Position numbers and translations under genes: made by a program. A DNA stretch of 20,653 nucleotides, from assembly GCA_934635515.1 (NCBI GenBank), contig CAKTZK010000020.1:1-20653 (forward strand), in the 5' to 3' direction. The notes under the pieces are model-generated. The model searched no databases. It had not been told where the DNA came from and saw only the letters and a list, made by a program, of their open reading frames with translations. Each line of letters begins with the position of its first letter. Within the stretch, counting starts at the first letter, position 1. Origin of the DNA: an uncultured Oscillospiraceae bacterium. GTDB taxonomy: Bacteria > Bacillota_A > Clostridia > Oscillospirales > Oscillospiraceae. Of the stretch, positions 1-9,103 are shown one piece after another.

Positions 1-1845
1 CTCATTGTCGCCCTCCTGACCTTCCCACTGCACCTCTACCACGAAGCCGGCAGCCGCCAGCTTGCTCTTGGCGGAGCTGATGGAGTGGCCGATGACATCG
101 GGCACATCCACCATGGTGGTATTGGGCCCAAGGCTGATGGTGAAATAGATGTTATCGCCGGTCTTGGCCTCGGTGGTGGCGGAAATACTCTGGCGGATGA
201 CGGTGCCTGCGGGCTTGTCGCTGTACTCGCTGGAGCTGGCACCCACCACCAAGCCCAGATTCTGGGCCTCCTCCGTGGCCTTTTCCTCGGTCATACCCAC
301 AAAATTGGGCACGGTGACCGGCTTGATCTCCTTACCGGAGCTGACATACAGGATGATGGTGTTGCCCTGGCGGATCTCCGCCCCGGCCGCCGGGCTGGTG
401 GAGGCGATAAGACCCTTGGCCACGGTGTCAGATGCCATCTCCTGCACCTGGATGCTCAAGCCCAGATCCATGTTGCTCAAGATCGACCTGGCCTCGCTCT
501 CCGTCAAGTTCAGAACGGTGGGCATATAGGACTTTTCCTCCTTGGCGCACACATACACCTGAATGGTCAGGTTGTTCTTGCGCATGGTGCCCTCTGTGGG
601 GTCCTGGGAGATGATCTGGCCATCTTCATATTTGCTGCTTTCCTTGGTACCCACCACCTCAATGGTGAAGATACCCTTTATGCCGTCCATTTGCTCGGCC
701 TGCTCAACGGTCTTGCCCAGGATATTGGGGACCTTATGGCCGCTGCTGTCACCGCCGCCGCCAAAGCCGCCAAAAATCAGCGTGAAGATCAGAAAGATCA
801 GCAGCAGCGCACCGGCGAAGGCGCCGATGATAATAGCCATGCGCTTTTTCTCTTCCTTAGTGCCGGCAATACCGGCCTTCTCCTGCTTCTCGGCTGCCTG
901 CTCGTCTTTCTCTTTCTTGTTTCGGACAGCCTCGCTGATCTCCTTCTTGCTGATGTAGCGGGTAGGCTCCGTGTCCTCCTTCTCCTCCAGCTCCTCCCGG
1001 ATGTACTCCATATCCAGGTCGGGGTTTTTGCGGAAGCTCTCCAGATCCTCCAGCATAGCCGAGGCCGAGGCATAGCGCTTATTGATATCGGCGCACATGG
1101 CCTTCATGCAGATCAGCTCCAGGCCCTTGGGTACATCCTCCCGGATCTCGCTGGGCGCCAGGGGTACCGAGCTCAAATGCTGGATGGCCACCGACACGGC
1201 GCTGTCACCCTCAAAGGGCAGGCGGCCCGTGAGCATCTCATAGAGCACGACGCCGGCAGAGTAGATATCGGACCGGGCGTCGATATGCTCGCCCCGGGCC
1301 TGCTCGGGAGAAATGTAATGCACGGAGCCCAGGGCATCCTGCGTCAGGGTCTGAGCGGTATTCTGCAGGCAGGCGATACCGAAATCGGCCACCTTTACAC
1401 TGCCGTCCCGCAGGACCATGATATTCTGAGGCTTAATATCCCGGTGGATGATGCCTCGGCTATGGGCATGCTCCAGGGCGCGCATGATCTGCATGATGAA
1501 GTGCAGGGACTCCCGCCAATCCATCTGACCCCGGCGCTCCATGTACTGCTTGAGGGTGATGCCGTCGATGAGCTCCATAACGATGTACTCCGTGTCGCCG
1601 CTGGTGGAAACATCATACACGGACACGATATTGGCGTGGGAGAGCTGCGCCACCGCACGGCTCTCATCCCGGAAGCGGCGGCGGATCTCCTCGTTTTCCG
1701 CCATGTCGGGCTTGAGGATCTTTATGGCGACCATACGGTTGAGCCGGTGGCATTTTGCCTTATACACATTGGCCATGCCGCCGGAGCCGATGAGCTCGAT
1801 GATCTCATAGCGGTCATCCAGCATTTTACCCAGGTATTTATCCAT
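1..1845 (-). CDS. prkC: PASTA-domain Ser/Thr protein kinase PrkC (PknB family), 3' end beyond window
   Basis: Membrane Ser/Thr kinase that senses muropeptides or lipid II outside the cell and phosphorylates cytoplasmic targets. The frame is open for 615 codons to the left edge, so the C-terminus is missing. Visible kinase features: glycine-rich loop GSGGMANVY (about residues 20-28), ATP-binding Lys42 in VAIK, catalytic loop HRDIKPQN with Asp136, Asp154-Phe-Gly, and SPEQA in the activation segment. A charged Lys/Glu juxtamembrane stretch leads to one membrane helix at about 336-358. Extracellular PASTA repeats begin near 368, 439, 507 and 575, the last one cut by the edge. The ATG at 1845 has AAAGGAG 9 nt upstream and lies 14 nt after prpC, its cognate phosphatase in Bacillus-type operons. 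By known synteny rsgA would be expected next, outside the window. Identification is firm; only the number of PASTA repeats is open. Confidence 0.96.
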   Translation of the reverse strand, partial: MDKYLGKMLDDRYEIIELIGSGGMANVYKAKCHRLNRMVAIKILKPDMAENEEIRRRFRDESRAVAQLSHANIVSVYDVSTSGDTEYIVMELIDGITLKQYMERRGQMDWRESLHFIMQIMRALEHAHSRGIIHRDIKPQNIMVLRDGSVKVADFGIACLQNTAQTLTQDALGSVHYISPEQARGEHIDARSDIYSAGVVLYEMLTGRLPFEGDSAVSVAIQHLSSVPLAPSEIREDVPKGLELICMKAMCADINKRYASASAMLEDLESFRKNPDLDMEYIREELEEKEDTEPTRYISKKEISEAVRNKKEKDEQAAEKQEKAGIAGTKEEKKRMAIIIGAFAGALLLIFLIFTLIFGGFGGGGDSSGHKVPNILGKTVEQAEQMDGIKGIFTIEVVGTKESSKYEDGQIISQDPTEGTMRKNNLTIQVYVCAKEEKSYMPTVLNLTESEARSILSNMDLGLSIQVQEMASDTVAKGLIASTSPAAGAEIRQGNTIILYVSSGKEIKPVTVPNFVGMTEEKATEEAQNLGLVVGASSSEYSDKPAGTVIRQSISATTEAKTGDNIYFTISLGPNTTMVDVPDVIGHSISSAKSKLAAAGFVVEVQWEGQEGDNE

Positions 1846-1859
1846 ATTCCAAATCTCCT

Positions 1860-2591
1860 TTAAATGTTCTGTATCAGGATCGCCGTTACATTATCCGGCG
1901 CGCCGCGGCTAACAGATATATCCATCAATCGTTTCAGACAATGCTCCGGGTCCTCCGTGTGAACGATCTCAAAAAGCAGTTCCTGATCGCTGACGGTATT
2001 CACCAGGCCGTCCGTGCACAGCAGAAGATAGTCTCCCTGCTTCCATTTACACGAAAACTCATCGTCTTGAACATTTTCCTCCGGTCCCAGGGCCCTGGTA
2101 ATAAGATTTCGGTTGGGATGCTGCCGGGCCTCCTGCTCGGTCATATTTCCCTGCTCTACCATAGATCCCACAAGGGAGTGATCCTTGGAGATCTGGCGGA
2201 TGCCACTGTCGCTGAGAAGATAGGCGCGGCTGTCGCCCACGTTGCTGATGAGCACATTTTCGCCGGAAATGATGGCCGCCACCAGCGTTGTGCCCATGCT
2301 GTGAATGGACGGCTCCTCCTTTGCCCGCAGACGTATGGCCCGATTGGCGGCGGCAATGGCATAGCCGGACACCTCCCTGAGCTGCTGGGCCGTCATGTGG
2401 CGGCGGAGGTTTCCCTCCAGGGCCTGACGGTAGGTCTCCACAGCCAGCTTGCTGGCAACAGAGCCTCCCGCAGTGCCGCCCATACCGTCACACACCACGG
2501 CGGCGGTGTAGTCCTCTATCAGCATGGTCCCGCAGGCGTCCTGGTTCTCATGACGGACAAGGCCAATGTCTGATATGCTCCAGATCCTCAT
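1860..2591 (-). CDS. prpC: PP2C-type Ser/Thr protein phosphatase (PrpC/Stp1 family)
   Basis: Metal-dependent (Mn/Mg) protein phosphatase that reverses PrkC phosphorylation. The 243 aa match the compact bacterial PP2C domain with no extra modules. Motifs seen: SDIGLVRHENQD near the N-terminus (Asp18), CDGMGG (Asp35, Gly36), GDSRAYL, CTDGL, and the closing PDN (Asp233). These are the residues that coordinate the two-metal centre in the family. Its ATG overlaps the rlmN stop codon (ATGA, 4 nt), and prkC starts 14 nt after its stop, so the opposing kinase and phosphatase are probably translated together. The protein is soluble, with no signal peptide or membrane helix. Confidence 0.97.
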   Translation of the reverse strand: MRIWSISDIGLVRHENQDACGTMLIEDYTAAVVCDGMGGTAGGSVASKLAVETYRQALEGNLRRHMTAQQLREVSGYAIAAANRAIRLRAKEEPSIHSMGTTLVAAIISGENVLISNVGDSRAYLLSDSGIRQISKDHSLVGSMVEQGNMTEQEARQHPNRNLITRALGPEENVQDDEFSCKWKQGDYLLLCTDGLVNTVSDQELLFEIVHTEDPEHCLKRLMDISVSRGAPDNVTAILIQNI

Positions 2592-3628
2592 ATCCCGAAT
2601 TTTCCCTCCTTTTCCTCCATAGCCTTGCGGCGCAGCTGGCCGCAGGATGCATCTATATCTCCTCCCAGGCTGCGCCGCACTGTGGCGGTGATGCCGTGGG
2701 ACTCTAATCGCTTTTGAAATGCCGCTACCCGGCGGCTGGGCTTAAAGGGGCTTTCCACCACATCATTCAGGGGGATCAGATTCACATGACCCGGCATACC
2801 CGCGAGCTTTTTTGCAATAAGGTCTGCCTGCCAATCGTGATCGTTCACCCCGTCGATCATGGCATACTCAAAGGATATACGGCGGCCCGTGGTCTGAAAA
2901 TACCGGTGGCAGGCAGCGAACAGCTCCTCCACATCGTATTTCCGGTTTACGGGCATGATGCGCGAGCGGGTCTCGCTGTCCGGCGCATGGAGAGACACCG
3001 AAAGGGTCAGCTGCAAATGCTGCTGCGCCAGATAATCGATCCCCGGCACAATGCCGCAGGTAGACAGACTGATATGCCGCATGCCGATGTTCAGCCCGTC
3101 CGGATGGTTTACAAGCTCCAGAAATTTAAGGACATTGTCCCGATTATCCAGAGGCTCACCGATGCCCATAAGGACAATATTGGAAATTTCCCGGCCGGAA
3201 TCCAGCTGGGTAAACAGCACCTGATCCAGCAGCTCCGAGGGTGTCAGGTCCCGGACCCGGCCTGCAATGGTGGAGGCGCAGAAGGCGCAGCCCATGCGGC
3301 AGCCCACCTGGGAGGAAATGCACACGGTGTTGCCGTGGTGATACTGCATGAGGACGGTTTCGATGCAGTTGCCGTCCTCCAGCTCCCAGAGATATTTAAT
3401 CGTGCCGTCCAGCCGGGATTCCTGCTTCCTGGCCACTCGAGGCACGGTAATATGGCAGCTTTCGGCCAGCTTTTGCCGCAGGGGCTTGGAGAGATTGCTC
3501 ATTTCATCAAAGCTCTTTACGCCCCGGTGCAGCCAGGTGAACACCTGCTTGGCCCGGAAAGCCGGCTCTCCCAGCTGGCGGAAGTAATCTCCCATTTCCG
3601 CCAGGGTCATGGATTTTATATCGATCAA
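2588..3628 (-). CDS. rlmN: 23S rRNA (adenine2503-C2)-methyltransferase / tRNA A37 methyltransferase RlmN
   Basis: Radical-SAM enzyme that methylates C2 of A2503 in 23S rRNA and, in E. coli, A37 of some tRNAs. The cluster motif CxxxCxxC is present as C110, C114 and C117. Cys103 and Cys329 (the latter in DASCGQLRR) match the E. coli C118/C355 pair, where one Cys carries the methyl group. The GEPLDN and LSVSLHAP segments are also typical. I place the start at TTG 3628, giving 346 aa, because it begins the conserved stretch LIDIKSMTLAEM and has a GGAGG-type ribosome site about 11 nt upstream. The frame stays open to 3715, but that extension overlaps rsmB and lacks family-like sequence. ATG 3610 is the other option. 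The gene follows rsmB by 26 nt. Confidence 0.95.
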   Translation of the reverse strand: MIDIKSMTLAEMGDYFRQLGEPAFRAKQVFTWLHRGVKSFDEMSNLSKPLRQKLAESCHITVPRVARKQESRLDGTIKYLWELEDGNCIETVLMQYHHGNTVCISSQVGCRMGCAFCASTIAGRVRDLTPSELLDQVLFTQLDSGREISNIVLMGIGEPLDNRDNVLKFLELVNHPDGLNIGMRHISLSTCGIVPGIDYLAQQHLQLTLSVSLHAPDSETRSRIMPVNRKYDVEELFAACHRYFQTTGRRISFEYAMIDGVNDHDWQADLIAKKLAGMPGHVNLIPLNDVVESPFKPSRRVAAFQKRLESHGITATVRRSLGGDIDASCGQLRRKAMEEKEGKFGI

Positions 3629-3654
3629 GAGAGTGGGTCCCTCCTCTCGCAAAA

Positions 3655-4995
3655 TCAGTCTTTTCTGCGCATGCGGCAGATGTAAAAACCGTCTGTCCCG
3701 TGGCGCTGGGGCCAAAGAGTCAGCTGGCCGCTGCAGCGGCCGATGGGCAGCGGCAGGGTAAATTCCGTCCGCTCAAACTCCGGGTGCGCCTGCAAAAATG
3801 CATCCGTCACCTGCTCATTCTCCTCCGGGAGAACGGTGCAGGTGGAATACACCAGCACGCCGCCGGGGCGCACATACTGGCTCACATTCTCCAGGATCTC
3901 CCGCTGAATGGCCGGCAGCTGCCCAAGCTCCTTGGGATCTTTATAGCGAATATCCGGCTTTTTGCGGATGATGCCCAGGCCCGAGCAGGGCACATCGGCA
4001 ATGACCACATCCGCCGCCCGGTCCCAGGCCACATGGTGCTCCCGGGCGTCGGCCAGCATGGTGCGCAGGCAAGAAATTCCCAGACGCTGGGCACCGGATT
4101 CAATCAGCTTCAATTTATGGGGATGGATGTCACAGGAGAGGATCTGCCCCTCTCCCTCCATGGCGATGGCGGCGGCAAAGGACTTACCGCCGGGGGCGGC
4201 ACACACGTCATACACCCGGTCACCCTTTTGGGGCTGGGCTACCACCGTCACCAGATGGGCGGCGGCATCCTGCACCATGAAGCGGCCCTCTGTGAAGGCG
4301 GGTAGACGCTCCAGGCTTCCGGTGCCGCGCACCAGGAAACAGTGGGGAAGCCATCCGTGGCGCTCCACCTCTATCCCCGCCTGGCGCAGTTCCTGCGCAA
4401 GGGACTCGTCATCCGTTTTCAGCAGATTGGCCTGAATAGTGGTGGGCACAGGGTCGTTGTCACCCTGCAAAAACTGTTCCGCCTCCTCCGGAGGCAGCAG
4501 CCCTAAAAGCCGCTCCACCAGCCAGCGGGGGTGACTGTATCGAATAGAAAGATATTCCGCCGTGCTCCCCTGGGGAATGGGCGGCATATTCATCCAGTTG
4601 GCGACAAATTTCCGCAGCACGGCGTTGACCATGCCCGCAGCCCTGGGACGGCCGTTTCGCCGGCACATCTCCACCGCCTCATTTACGGCGGCCCGATGAG
4701 GGATCTTGTCCATAAACAGGATCTGGTAGCCGCCGATGCGCAGGATATTGCGGATGACCGGCTCCAGCTTATGAGCTTTCTGCACGCAGTAGCAGGTGAT
4801 ATAGAAGTCCAGGAGGGTACGGTTCTGCACCACGCCATAGGCCAGCCTTGTGGCCAGAGCCGCCTCCCGGCCCTCCAGCCCGTTTTTGGCGATGGTGCGC
4901 TTGAGGCTGCCATCGGACCAGGCATTGGCCCGCTCTATCTGCATCAGCACCTCCAGGGCAGTGTCCCGGGCGGTGTACTTTCTGTTCTCACTCAT
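3655..4995 (-). CDS. rsmB: 16S rRNA (cytosine967-C5)-methyltransferase RsmB
   Basis: Methylates C5 of C967 in 16S rRNA using S-adenosylmethionine. The 446 aa contain an N-terminal NusB-like helical RNA-binding domain (about 1-140, beginning ARDTALEVLMQIE) and a C-terminal Rossmann methyltransferase domain. Visible motifs: SAM loop VYDVCAAPGGKSF, then DVPCSGLGIIRKKPD with Cys337, and YSTCTVLPEEN with nucleophile Cys386. The two Cys correspond to the release and attack cysteines of m5C enzymes. The start is ATG 4995, which overlaps the fmt stop as ATGA. The frame continues upstream to 5079, but only inside fmt and without homology-like sequence. It sits directly after fmt, as in Bacillus (yloM). 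Confidence 0.96.
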   Translation of the reverse strand: MSENRKYTARDTALEVLMQIERANAWSDGSLKRTIAKNGLEGREAALATRLAYGVVQNRTLLDFYITCYCVQKAHKLEPVIRNILRIGGYQILFMDKIPHRAAVNEAVEMCRRNGRPRAAGMVNAVLRKFVANWMNMPPIPQGSTAEYLSIRYSHPRWLVERLLGLLPPEEAEQFLQGDNDPVPTTIQANLLKTDDESLAQELRQAGIEVERHGWLPHCFLVRGTGSLERLPAFTEGRFMVQDAAAHLVTVVAQPQKGDRVYDVCAAPGGKSFAAAIAMEGEGQILSCDIHPHKLKLIESGAQRLGISCLRTMLADAREHHVAWDRAADVVIADVPCSGLGIIRKKPDIRYKDPKELGQLPAIQREILENVSQYVRPGGVLVYSTCTVLPEENEQVTDAFLQAHPEFERTEFTLPLPIGRCSGQLTLWPQRHGTDGFYICRMRRKD

Positions 4996-5912
4996 TTTTC
5001 CACTTCCACCGGGTGGCCCCGGAGATAATCCGCCGCCATCATACGCTTGCCGCCCTCGGCCTGCAGTTCCAGGATCCACAGGCTTTGTCCGTCGCCGCAG
5101 GCCATCTCCAGGCCCTGCTTTCCGGCGGTGAGGACAGCCCCGGGCCGGGCGTTTGTCTTATCGCCCAGCTTTGTTTTAAACACCTTGACCTTTTTACCGG
5201 CCAGATCCATGCTGGCGCAGGGCCAGGGGATGAGGCCCCGGACCTGGTCATGGAGCGCCTGGGCAGGCTTACTCCAGTCCATGGGTGAAAGCTCCTTGCT
5301 GAGCATGGGTGCATAGGTGAAGGCGCTGTGATCCTGGGGGGTACGGGCGGCAGTGCCGCAGCCGATCTGCTCCACAGCCTCCGCCAGGGCATCCGCCCCC
5401 AAAAGAGCCAGACGATGGGTCAGCTCCTGGGCGTTCTCCTCCGGCAGGATCTCGGTCTTCTTAATGCATATAATATCCCCGGCATCCAACTCTTTGGCCA
5501 TATACATAATGGTCACGCCGGTTTCCTTCAGCCCGTCCAAAATGGCCCAGTTGATGGGCGCGGCACCGCGGTATTTAGGAAGAATGGAAGAGTGCACATT
5601 GATGCACCCCTTGGGCGGAACTGCCAAAATATCCTCCGGCAGGATGCGGCCGTAGGCTGCCACCACGATCAGCTCCGGCTTTAGCTCCTGCACCTGGGCC
5701 AGGGCCGTTCCGTCGCGCATTTTCGTAGGTTGATAAACAGTCAAGCCCTGTGACAAGGCAAATTCCTTTACAGACGAAAAGGTCATTTTCATGCCCCGAT
5801 TCTTGGGCTTATCCGGCTGGGTAAACACGCCGCAGATGTCGTGGCCGTCCTCAACCAGTCGCTTCAGCTGCTCCACGGCAAACTCCGGCGTACCCATAAA
5901 TAAAATTCGCAT
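4992..5912 (-). CDS. fmt: Methionyl-tRNA formyltransferase
   Basis: Transfers a formyl group from 10-formyl-tetrahydrofolate to initiator Met-tRNA, the first step of the formyl-Met cycle. The 306 aa are full length. The N-terminal Rossmann formyltransferase domain starts MRILFMGTPEFAVEQL. The folate/active-site segment is NVHSSILPKYRGAAP, with the catalytic Asn and His, and the catalytic Asp lies in ELDAGDI. The C-terminal oligonucleotide-binding domain (about 205-306) binds the tRNA acceptor stem. Its ATG shares one base with the def stop (TAATG), and its own stop overlaps the rsmB start. Translational coupling with def, which removes the same formyl group, fits the paired roles. Confidence 0.98.
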   Translation of the reverse strand: MRILFMGTPEFAVEQLKRLVEDGHDICGVFTQPDKPKNRGMKMTFSSVKEFALSQGLTVYQPTKMRDGTALAQVQELKPELIVVAAYGRILPEDILAVPPKGCINVHSSILPKYRGAAPINWAILDGLKETGVTIMYMAKELDAGDIICIKKTEILPEENAQELTHRLALLGADALAEAVEQIGCGTAARTPQDHSAFTYAPMLSKELSPMDWSKPAQALHDQVRGLIPWPCASMDLAGKKVKVFKTKLGDKTNARPGAVLTAGKQGLEMACGDGQSLWILELQAEGGKRMMAADYLRGHPVEVEK

Positions 5913-6412
5913 TAAGCCTCGTCCTCCTCCTGCTGACGGATATATTCCTGCAGTTCCTCCTCCGTCAGCAGATGATCCGTGTGCTCCACGAACAGATGTC
6001 CGTCCAGATGCTCGATCTCATGGCAGAAGCACCGGGCCGTCAGGTCGGTGTCCTCTACCTCGAAAAAGCTGCCGTCCCGGTCCTGGGCACGAACACGTAC
6101 CACCTCAGGCCGGGTGACTACGCCGTACTTTCCCGGCACACTCAGGCAGCCCTCCAGACCCGTCTGCTCCCCTTCCGTGTAGATGATCTCAGGGTTAATG
6201 AGCTCGATGATCTCGTCATTTTCATTCTGCACCACGCACACCCGGCGCAGAATACCCACTTGGGGCGCGGCCAGGCCTACGCCGCCGGAGTCCAGGAGCG
6301 TATCGGTCATATCATCCAGCAGTGTATGCAGGCGGTCATCAAAATTCGTTACAGGGCGGCAGACCTTGGTGAGACATTCGTCTCCCTGCAAAACGATCTT
6401 TCTCAGTGCCAT
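5912..6412 (-). CDS. def: Peptide deformylase
   Basis: Metalloenzyme that removes the N-formyl group from nascent proteins. All three family motifs are present in 166 aa: GVGLAAPQVG (motif 1, residues 44-53), EGCLSVPG (motif 2, metal ligand Cys89) and CHEIEHLDG (motif 3, His131 and His135 as ligands, Glu132 catalytic). Motif 3 has Glu where Asp is more usual (HEIDHLDG), a conservative change. The length and short C-terminus suggest a type 1 enzyme of the form common in Clostridia. The start ATG at 6412 has GGAGGA upstream in the 22-nt gap after priA. The stop codon overlaps the fmt start by one base. Confidence 0.97.
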   Translation of the reverse strand: MALRKIVLQGDECLTKVCRPVTNFDDRLHTLLDDMTDTLLDSGGVGLAAPQVGILRRVCVVQNENDEIIELINPEIIYTEGEQTGLEGCLSVPGKYGVVTRPEVVRVRAQDRDGSFFEVEDTDLTARCFCHEIEHLDGHLFVEHTDHLLTEEELQEYIRQQEEDEA

Positions 6413-6434
6413 GGTATCATTCCTCCAAATCCCT

Positions 6435-8861
6435 TTAGTTCATACGGTTACACTCCGTAAAAATGTGCATGCTTTTATTTTCACTTTTTTGCGCAAAGGC
6501 GCGCATGTACGCTGAAAGCAGTTCCCGCACCGGTCCCGTACAGCGGCCCCGGAGGGTAATGCGGTAGCGATACCGCTCATTCAGCTTCACCACGGCCGCC
6601 GGGGCAGGCCCCAGGACCGACTCTATCTTATCACAGTAGGGCGGCTGCGCAGCGGCGGCACGGATGCTGTCGCGCAGCTGCACACAGCTCCAGCGAACAA
6701 ATTCTTCATCGGGTCCAGTAACGGTGATGACGATCTCATCCGCAAAGGGCGGATCCTGGCGAAGACGGCGCAGCTGGATCTCGCGGCTGTAAAAGCTGTC
6801 GTAATCCTGACGAGCGGCGTCTACCAGGATCTCATTTTCCGGCGTATAGGTCTGAATGATGGCCCGGCCGGGCTTATCCCCCCGTCCGGCCCGACCCACC
6901 ACCTGAGTCAGCAAAACAAAGGTGCGCTCGGCGGCCCGGTAATGATCCACATACAGGGACTGATCCGCCGCCAGAACGCCTACCAGCGTCACATTATCAA
7001 AATCCAAACCTTTGGCCACCATTTGCGTGCCCAAAAGGATGGGAATTTTTTCCGTTTCAAATTTATGGAACAGCAGCTCATGCTGCGCGCCCACAGAGTC
7101 CGCGTCCATCCGAAGAATAGGCACGCCGGGAAACAGCTCCTGCAGCTCCAGCTCTACCTTCTGGGTGCCGAAACCGATAGCCCGGAAGGACTCCCCGCAC
7201 TGAGGGCAATCCGCTGGGACCGGCTGGGAATAGCCGCAGTAGTGGCACATCATCCGACGATTCGCGGAATGATAGGTCAGTGACACGCTGCACCGGGGAC
7301 ACTGGGGCACATAGCCGCACCCGGGACAGATCAGCTGGCGGCTGTTGCCGCGCCGATTCAAAAACAGGATGGTCTGCTGTCCCAGGTCCAGATTTTTCCT
7401 GATCTCCTCATACAGAGGGCGGCTGATGGCCGTATAATTCCCCTGCCGCAGCTCCTGGCGCATGTCCACAACGGTGACATCGGGCAGTGCGCCGCGATTA
7501 TAGCGCCTGCGAAGCAGGGTGAGCTGATAGTCGCCGTTTTTTGCGTGATAGGCCGTTTCCACCGTAGGCGTGGCGGAGCCAAGCACCAGCCGGGCGCCCT
7601 CCTTGGCGCAGCGGTACTTGGCAATATCCCGGGCATGATAGCAGGGCGGTTTTTCCGATTCGTAAGACCCCTCCTGTTCCTCGTCCAGCACGATCATACC
7701 CAGATGGGGTAATGGGGCAAACACCGCCGAGCGGGTGCCCAAAACAATTTTTACAAGGCCCTGGCGTATGCGCTTATACTGGTCATAGCGCTGGGAAATA
7801 CCCAGCCCGCTGTGCAGAAGCGCCACATCCTCACCGAAATAGGCGGAGAAGCGCTGCATCATCTGGGGCGTAAGAGCGATCTCCGGTACTAAGATCATGG
7901 CGTTTTTTCCCTCCTGCAGCAGCTTTTGGGCCAGAGTGATATACACCTCTGTCTTGCCGCTGCCGGTTACCCCCTGCAGGAGCGTTACCCCGGGCTCACC
8001 GCTGTGGATCTGCCGAAGAATGTCCTCACAGGCCGCCTGCTGCTCCTCATTGAGCCGGATGGGCGGAACATTCTCATCTGCCGGGCGCAGCTGCACCCGG
8101 AAAATTTCCTGCTCACGCAGGGCAAAAACGCCCTGCTGGGCCATCTGCGTCACCCATTTTCGGGTCACACCGGTGTAATAGATGAGGTCATGGAGGGAGG
8201 TCTCCCCGTTTTGCAGCAAAAACTCCAGTGCGGCCCCCTGGCGGGGAGCCCGGCGCTTTTTTTCGTCCCACAGGGTCTCCGCTTCTTCCGGAGGGATCGC
8301 AAAGGCTACGCACAGATCCGTTTTATCCGAAACCAGCCGGTTGGTGGCCCGGCGGCAGGAAACAATGCCCTGCCGTTCCAGCCTCTGCAGGAGCGATTTG
8401 GCCTTAGGCTGCACGGCCAGGAGCTTAGCGTACTCCCGCTCTCCCTGGCGCAAAATGTCCACCAGCATCCGCTCTTTATCCGACAAGGTCTCACCCTCCG
8501 GCTCCCGACTCAGCTTCCACAGCTCCCGGTGCTGGTACCACAGGCCGATGGGTAAAATGGCGTGTATGGCATCGTAAAATGTGCAGAAGTACCGGCGGCA
8601 CATCCACAGAGCCAGGCGAATCTGATCGTCGGAAAGCTGGGGCTCGTCATCCAGCACGGACTCCACCGCCTTCAATGGGCGGTCCGCCCGGCCGGCCTGC
8701 ACGGCCAAAACCATGCCCTCGGAGCGGCGGTTTCCCCGGCCGAAAGGCACGGTGACCCGCATCCCGAGGCTTACCTCCATACCCTCCGGCACCAGATAAT
8801 CATAGGGCTTATCGATGGCATAGACAGCGTTCTCTATAGCGATTTTTGCGACCTGTGCCAT
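6435..8861 (-). CDS. priA: Primosomal protein N' (replication restart helicase PriA)
   Basis: 3'-to-5' superfamily 2 DNA helicase that recognises stalled forks and reloads the replisome. The 808 aa carry, in order: the 3' DNA-binding domain (about 1-110, beginning MAQVAKIAIENAVYAIDKPYDYLVP), a winged-helix region, Walker A GVTGSGKTEVY with Lys303, motif II written DEEQEGSY (Asp393), and a zinc-binding insert of eight cysteines in four CxxC pairs. The helicase motifs GTQMVAKGLDF and QVVGRAGRGDKPG follow, then the C-terminal domain. Motif II has Gln396 where DEEH is usual. The start ATG has AGGAGG 5 nt upstream and lies 20 nt after rpoZ. In Bacillus coaBC sits between rpoZ and priA; here it does not. 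Confidence 0.97.
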   Translation of the reverse strand: MAQVAKIAIENAVYAIDKPYDYLVPEGMEVSLGMRVTVPFGRGNRRSEGMVLAVQAGRADRPLKAVESVLDDEPQLSDDQIRLALWMCRRYFCTFYDAIHAILPIGLWYQHRELWKLSREPEGETLSDKERMLVDILRQGEREYAKLLAVQPKAKSLLQRLERQGIVSCRRATNRLVSDKTDLCVAFAIPPEEAETLWDEKKRRAPRQGAALEFLLQNGETSLHDLIYYTGVTRKWVTQMAQQGVFALREQEIFRVQLRPADENVPPIRLNEEQQAACEDILRQIHSGEPGVTLLQGVTGSGKTEVYITLAQKLLQEGKNAMILVPEIALTPQMMQRFSAYFGEDVALLHSGLGISQRYDQYKRIRQGLVKIVLGTRSAVFAPLPHLGMIVLDEEQEGSYESEKPPCYHARDIAKYRCAKEGARLVLGSATPTVETAYHAKNGDYQLTLLRRRYNRGALPDVTVVDMRQELRQGNYTAISRPLYEEIRKNLDLGQQTILFLNRRGNSRQLICPGCGYVPQCPRCSVSLTYHSANRRMMCHYCGYSQPVPADCPQCGESFRAIGFGTQKVELELQELFPGVPILRMDADSVGAQHELLFHKFETEKIPILLGTQMVAKGLDFDNVTLVGVLAADQSLYVDHYRAAERTFVLLTQVVGRAGRGDKPGRAIIQTYTPENEILVDAARQDYDSFYSREIQLRRLRQDPPFADEIVITVTGPDEEFVRWSCVQLRDSIRAAAAQPPYCDKIESVLGPAPAAVVKLNERYRYRITLRGRCTGPVRELLSAYMRAFAQKSENKSMHIFTECNRMN

Positions 8862-8881
8862 GGGTGCCTCCTGCCGGGTGA

Positions 8882-9103
8882 TCAGTTATTGTCGGTATCG
8901 ATGACGGTGTCGATGGTATTGGCGTTAAACAGGCCCTCTGCCACCTCATTGATGGCCATGGTCACGGGCTTATCCTCCAGGGCAACGCCTTCGGCCTCCG
9001 CCTCCTGCGCGATCTGCCGGGCACGGCGGGCCACAACATTGACCATCATGTAGCGGTTGGGAATGTACTCAGTGAGCTTTGTCATTGCGGGATACAGCAT
9101 CAT
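8882..9103 (-). CDS. rpoZ: DNA-directed RNA polymerase omega subunit
   Basis: Small RNA polymerase subunit that helps assemble and stabilise beta-prime. The 73 aa show the Firmicute omega pattern: MTKLTEYIPNRYMMVNVVARRARQI near the N-terminus, then KPVTMAINEVAEG, which matches the conserved segment spanning the omega helices. Two ATG codons in tandem start the frame (9103 and 9100). The first has AGGAAG about 9 nt upstream. Position between gmk and priA is the classic Firmicute context and confirms the call for such a short protein. It is separated from gmk by a 136-nt spacer with hairpins, the only sizeable gap in this operon. Confidence 0.93.
   Translation of the reverse strand: MMLYPAMTKLTEYIPNRYMMVNVVARRARQIAQEAEAEGVALEDKPVTMAINEVAEGLFNANTIDTVIDTDNN

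Noticed and set aside
85..1863. Long open frame on the plus strand opposite prkC (592 codons)
   Set aside because: It is antisense to an unmistakable PASTA kinase in which every motif is intact. The translation is low-complexity (Leu/His/Gly/Asp-rich) with no recognisable family; it results from GC-rich codon bias.
3629..3715. Upstream extension of rlmN to an ATG at 3715
   Set aside because: It would overlap rsmB by 61 nt and adds residues unlike any RlmN; the TTG at 3628 has a good ribosome site.
4996..5079. Upstream extension of rsmB to 5079
   Set aside because: It lies wholly inside fmt; ATG 4995 forms a normal ATGA overlap and begins family-like sequence.
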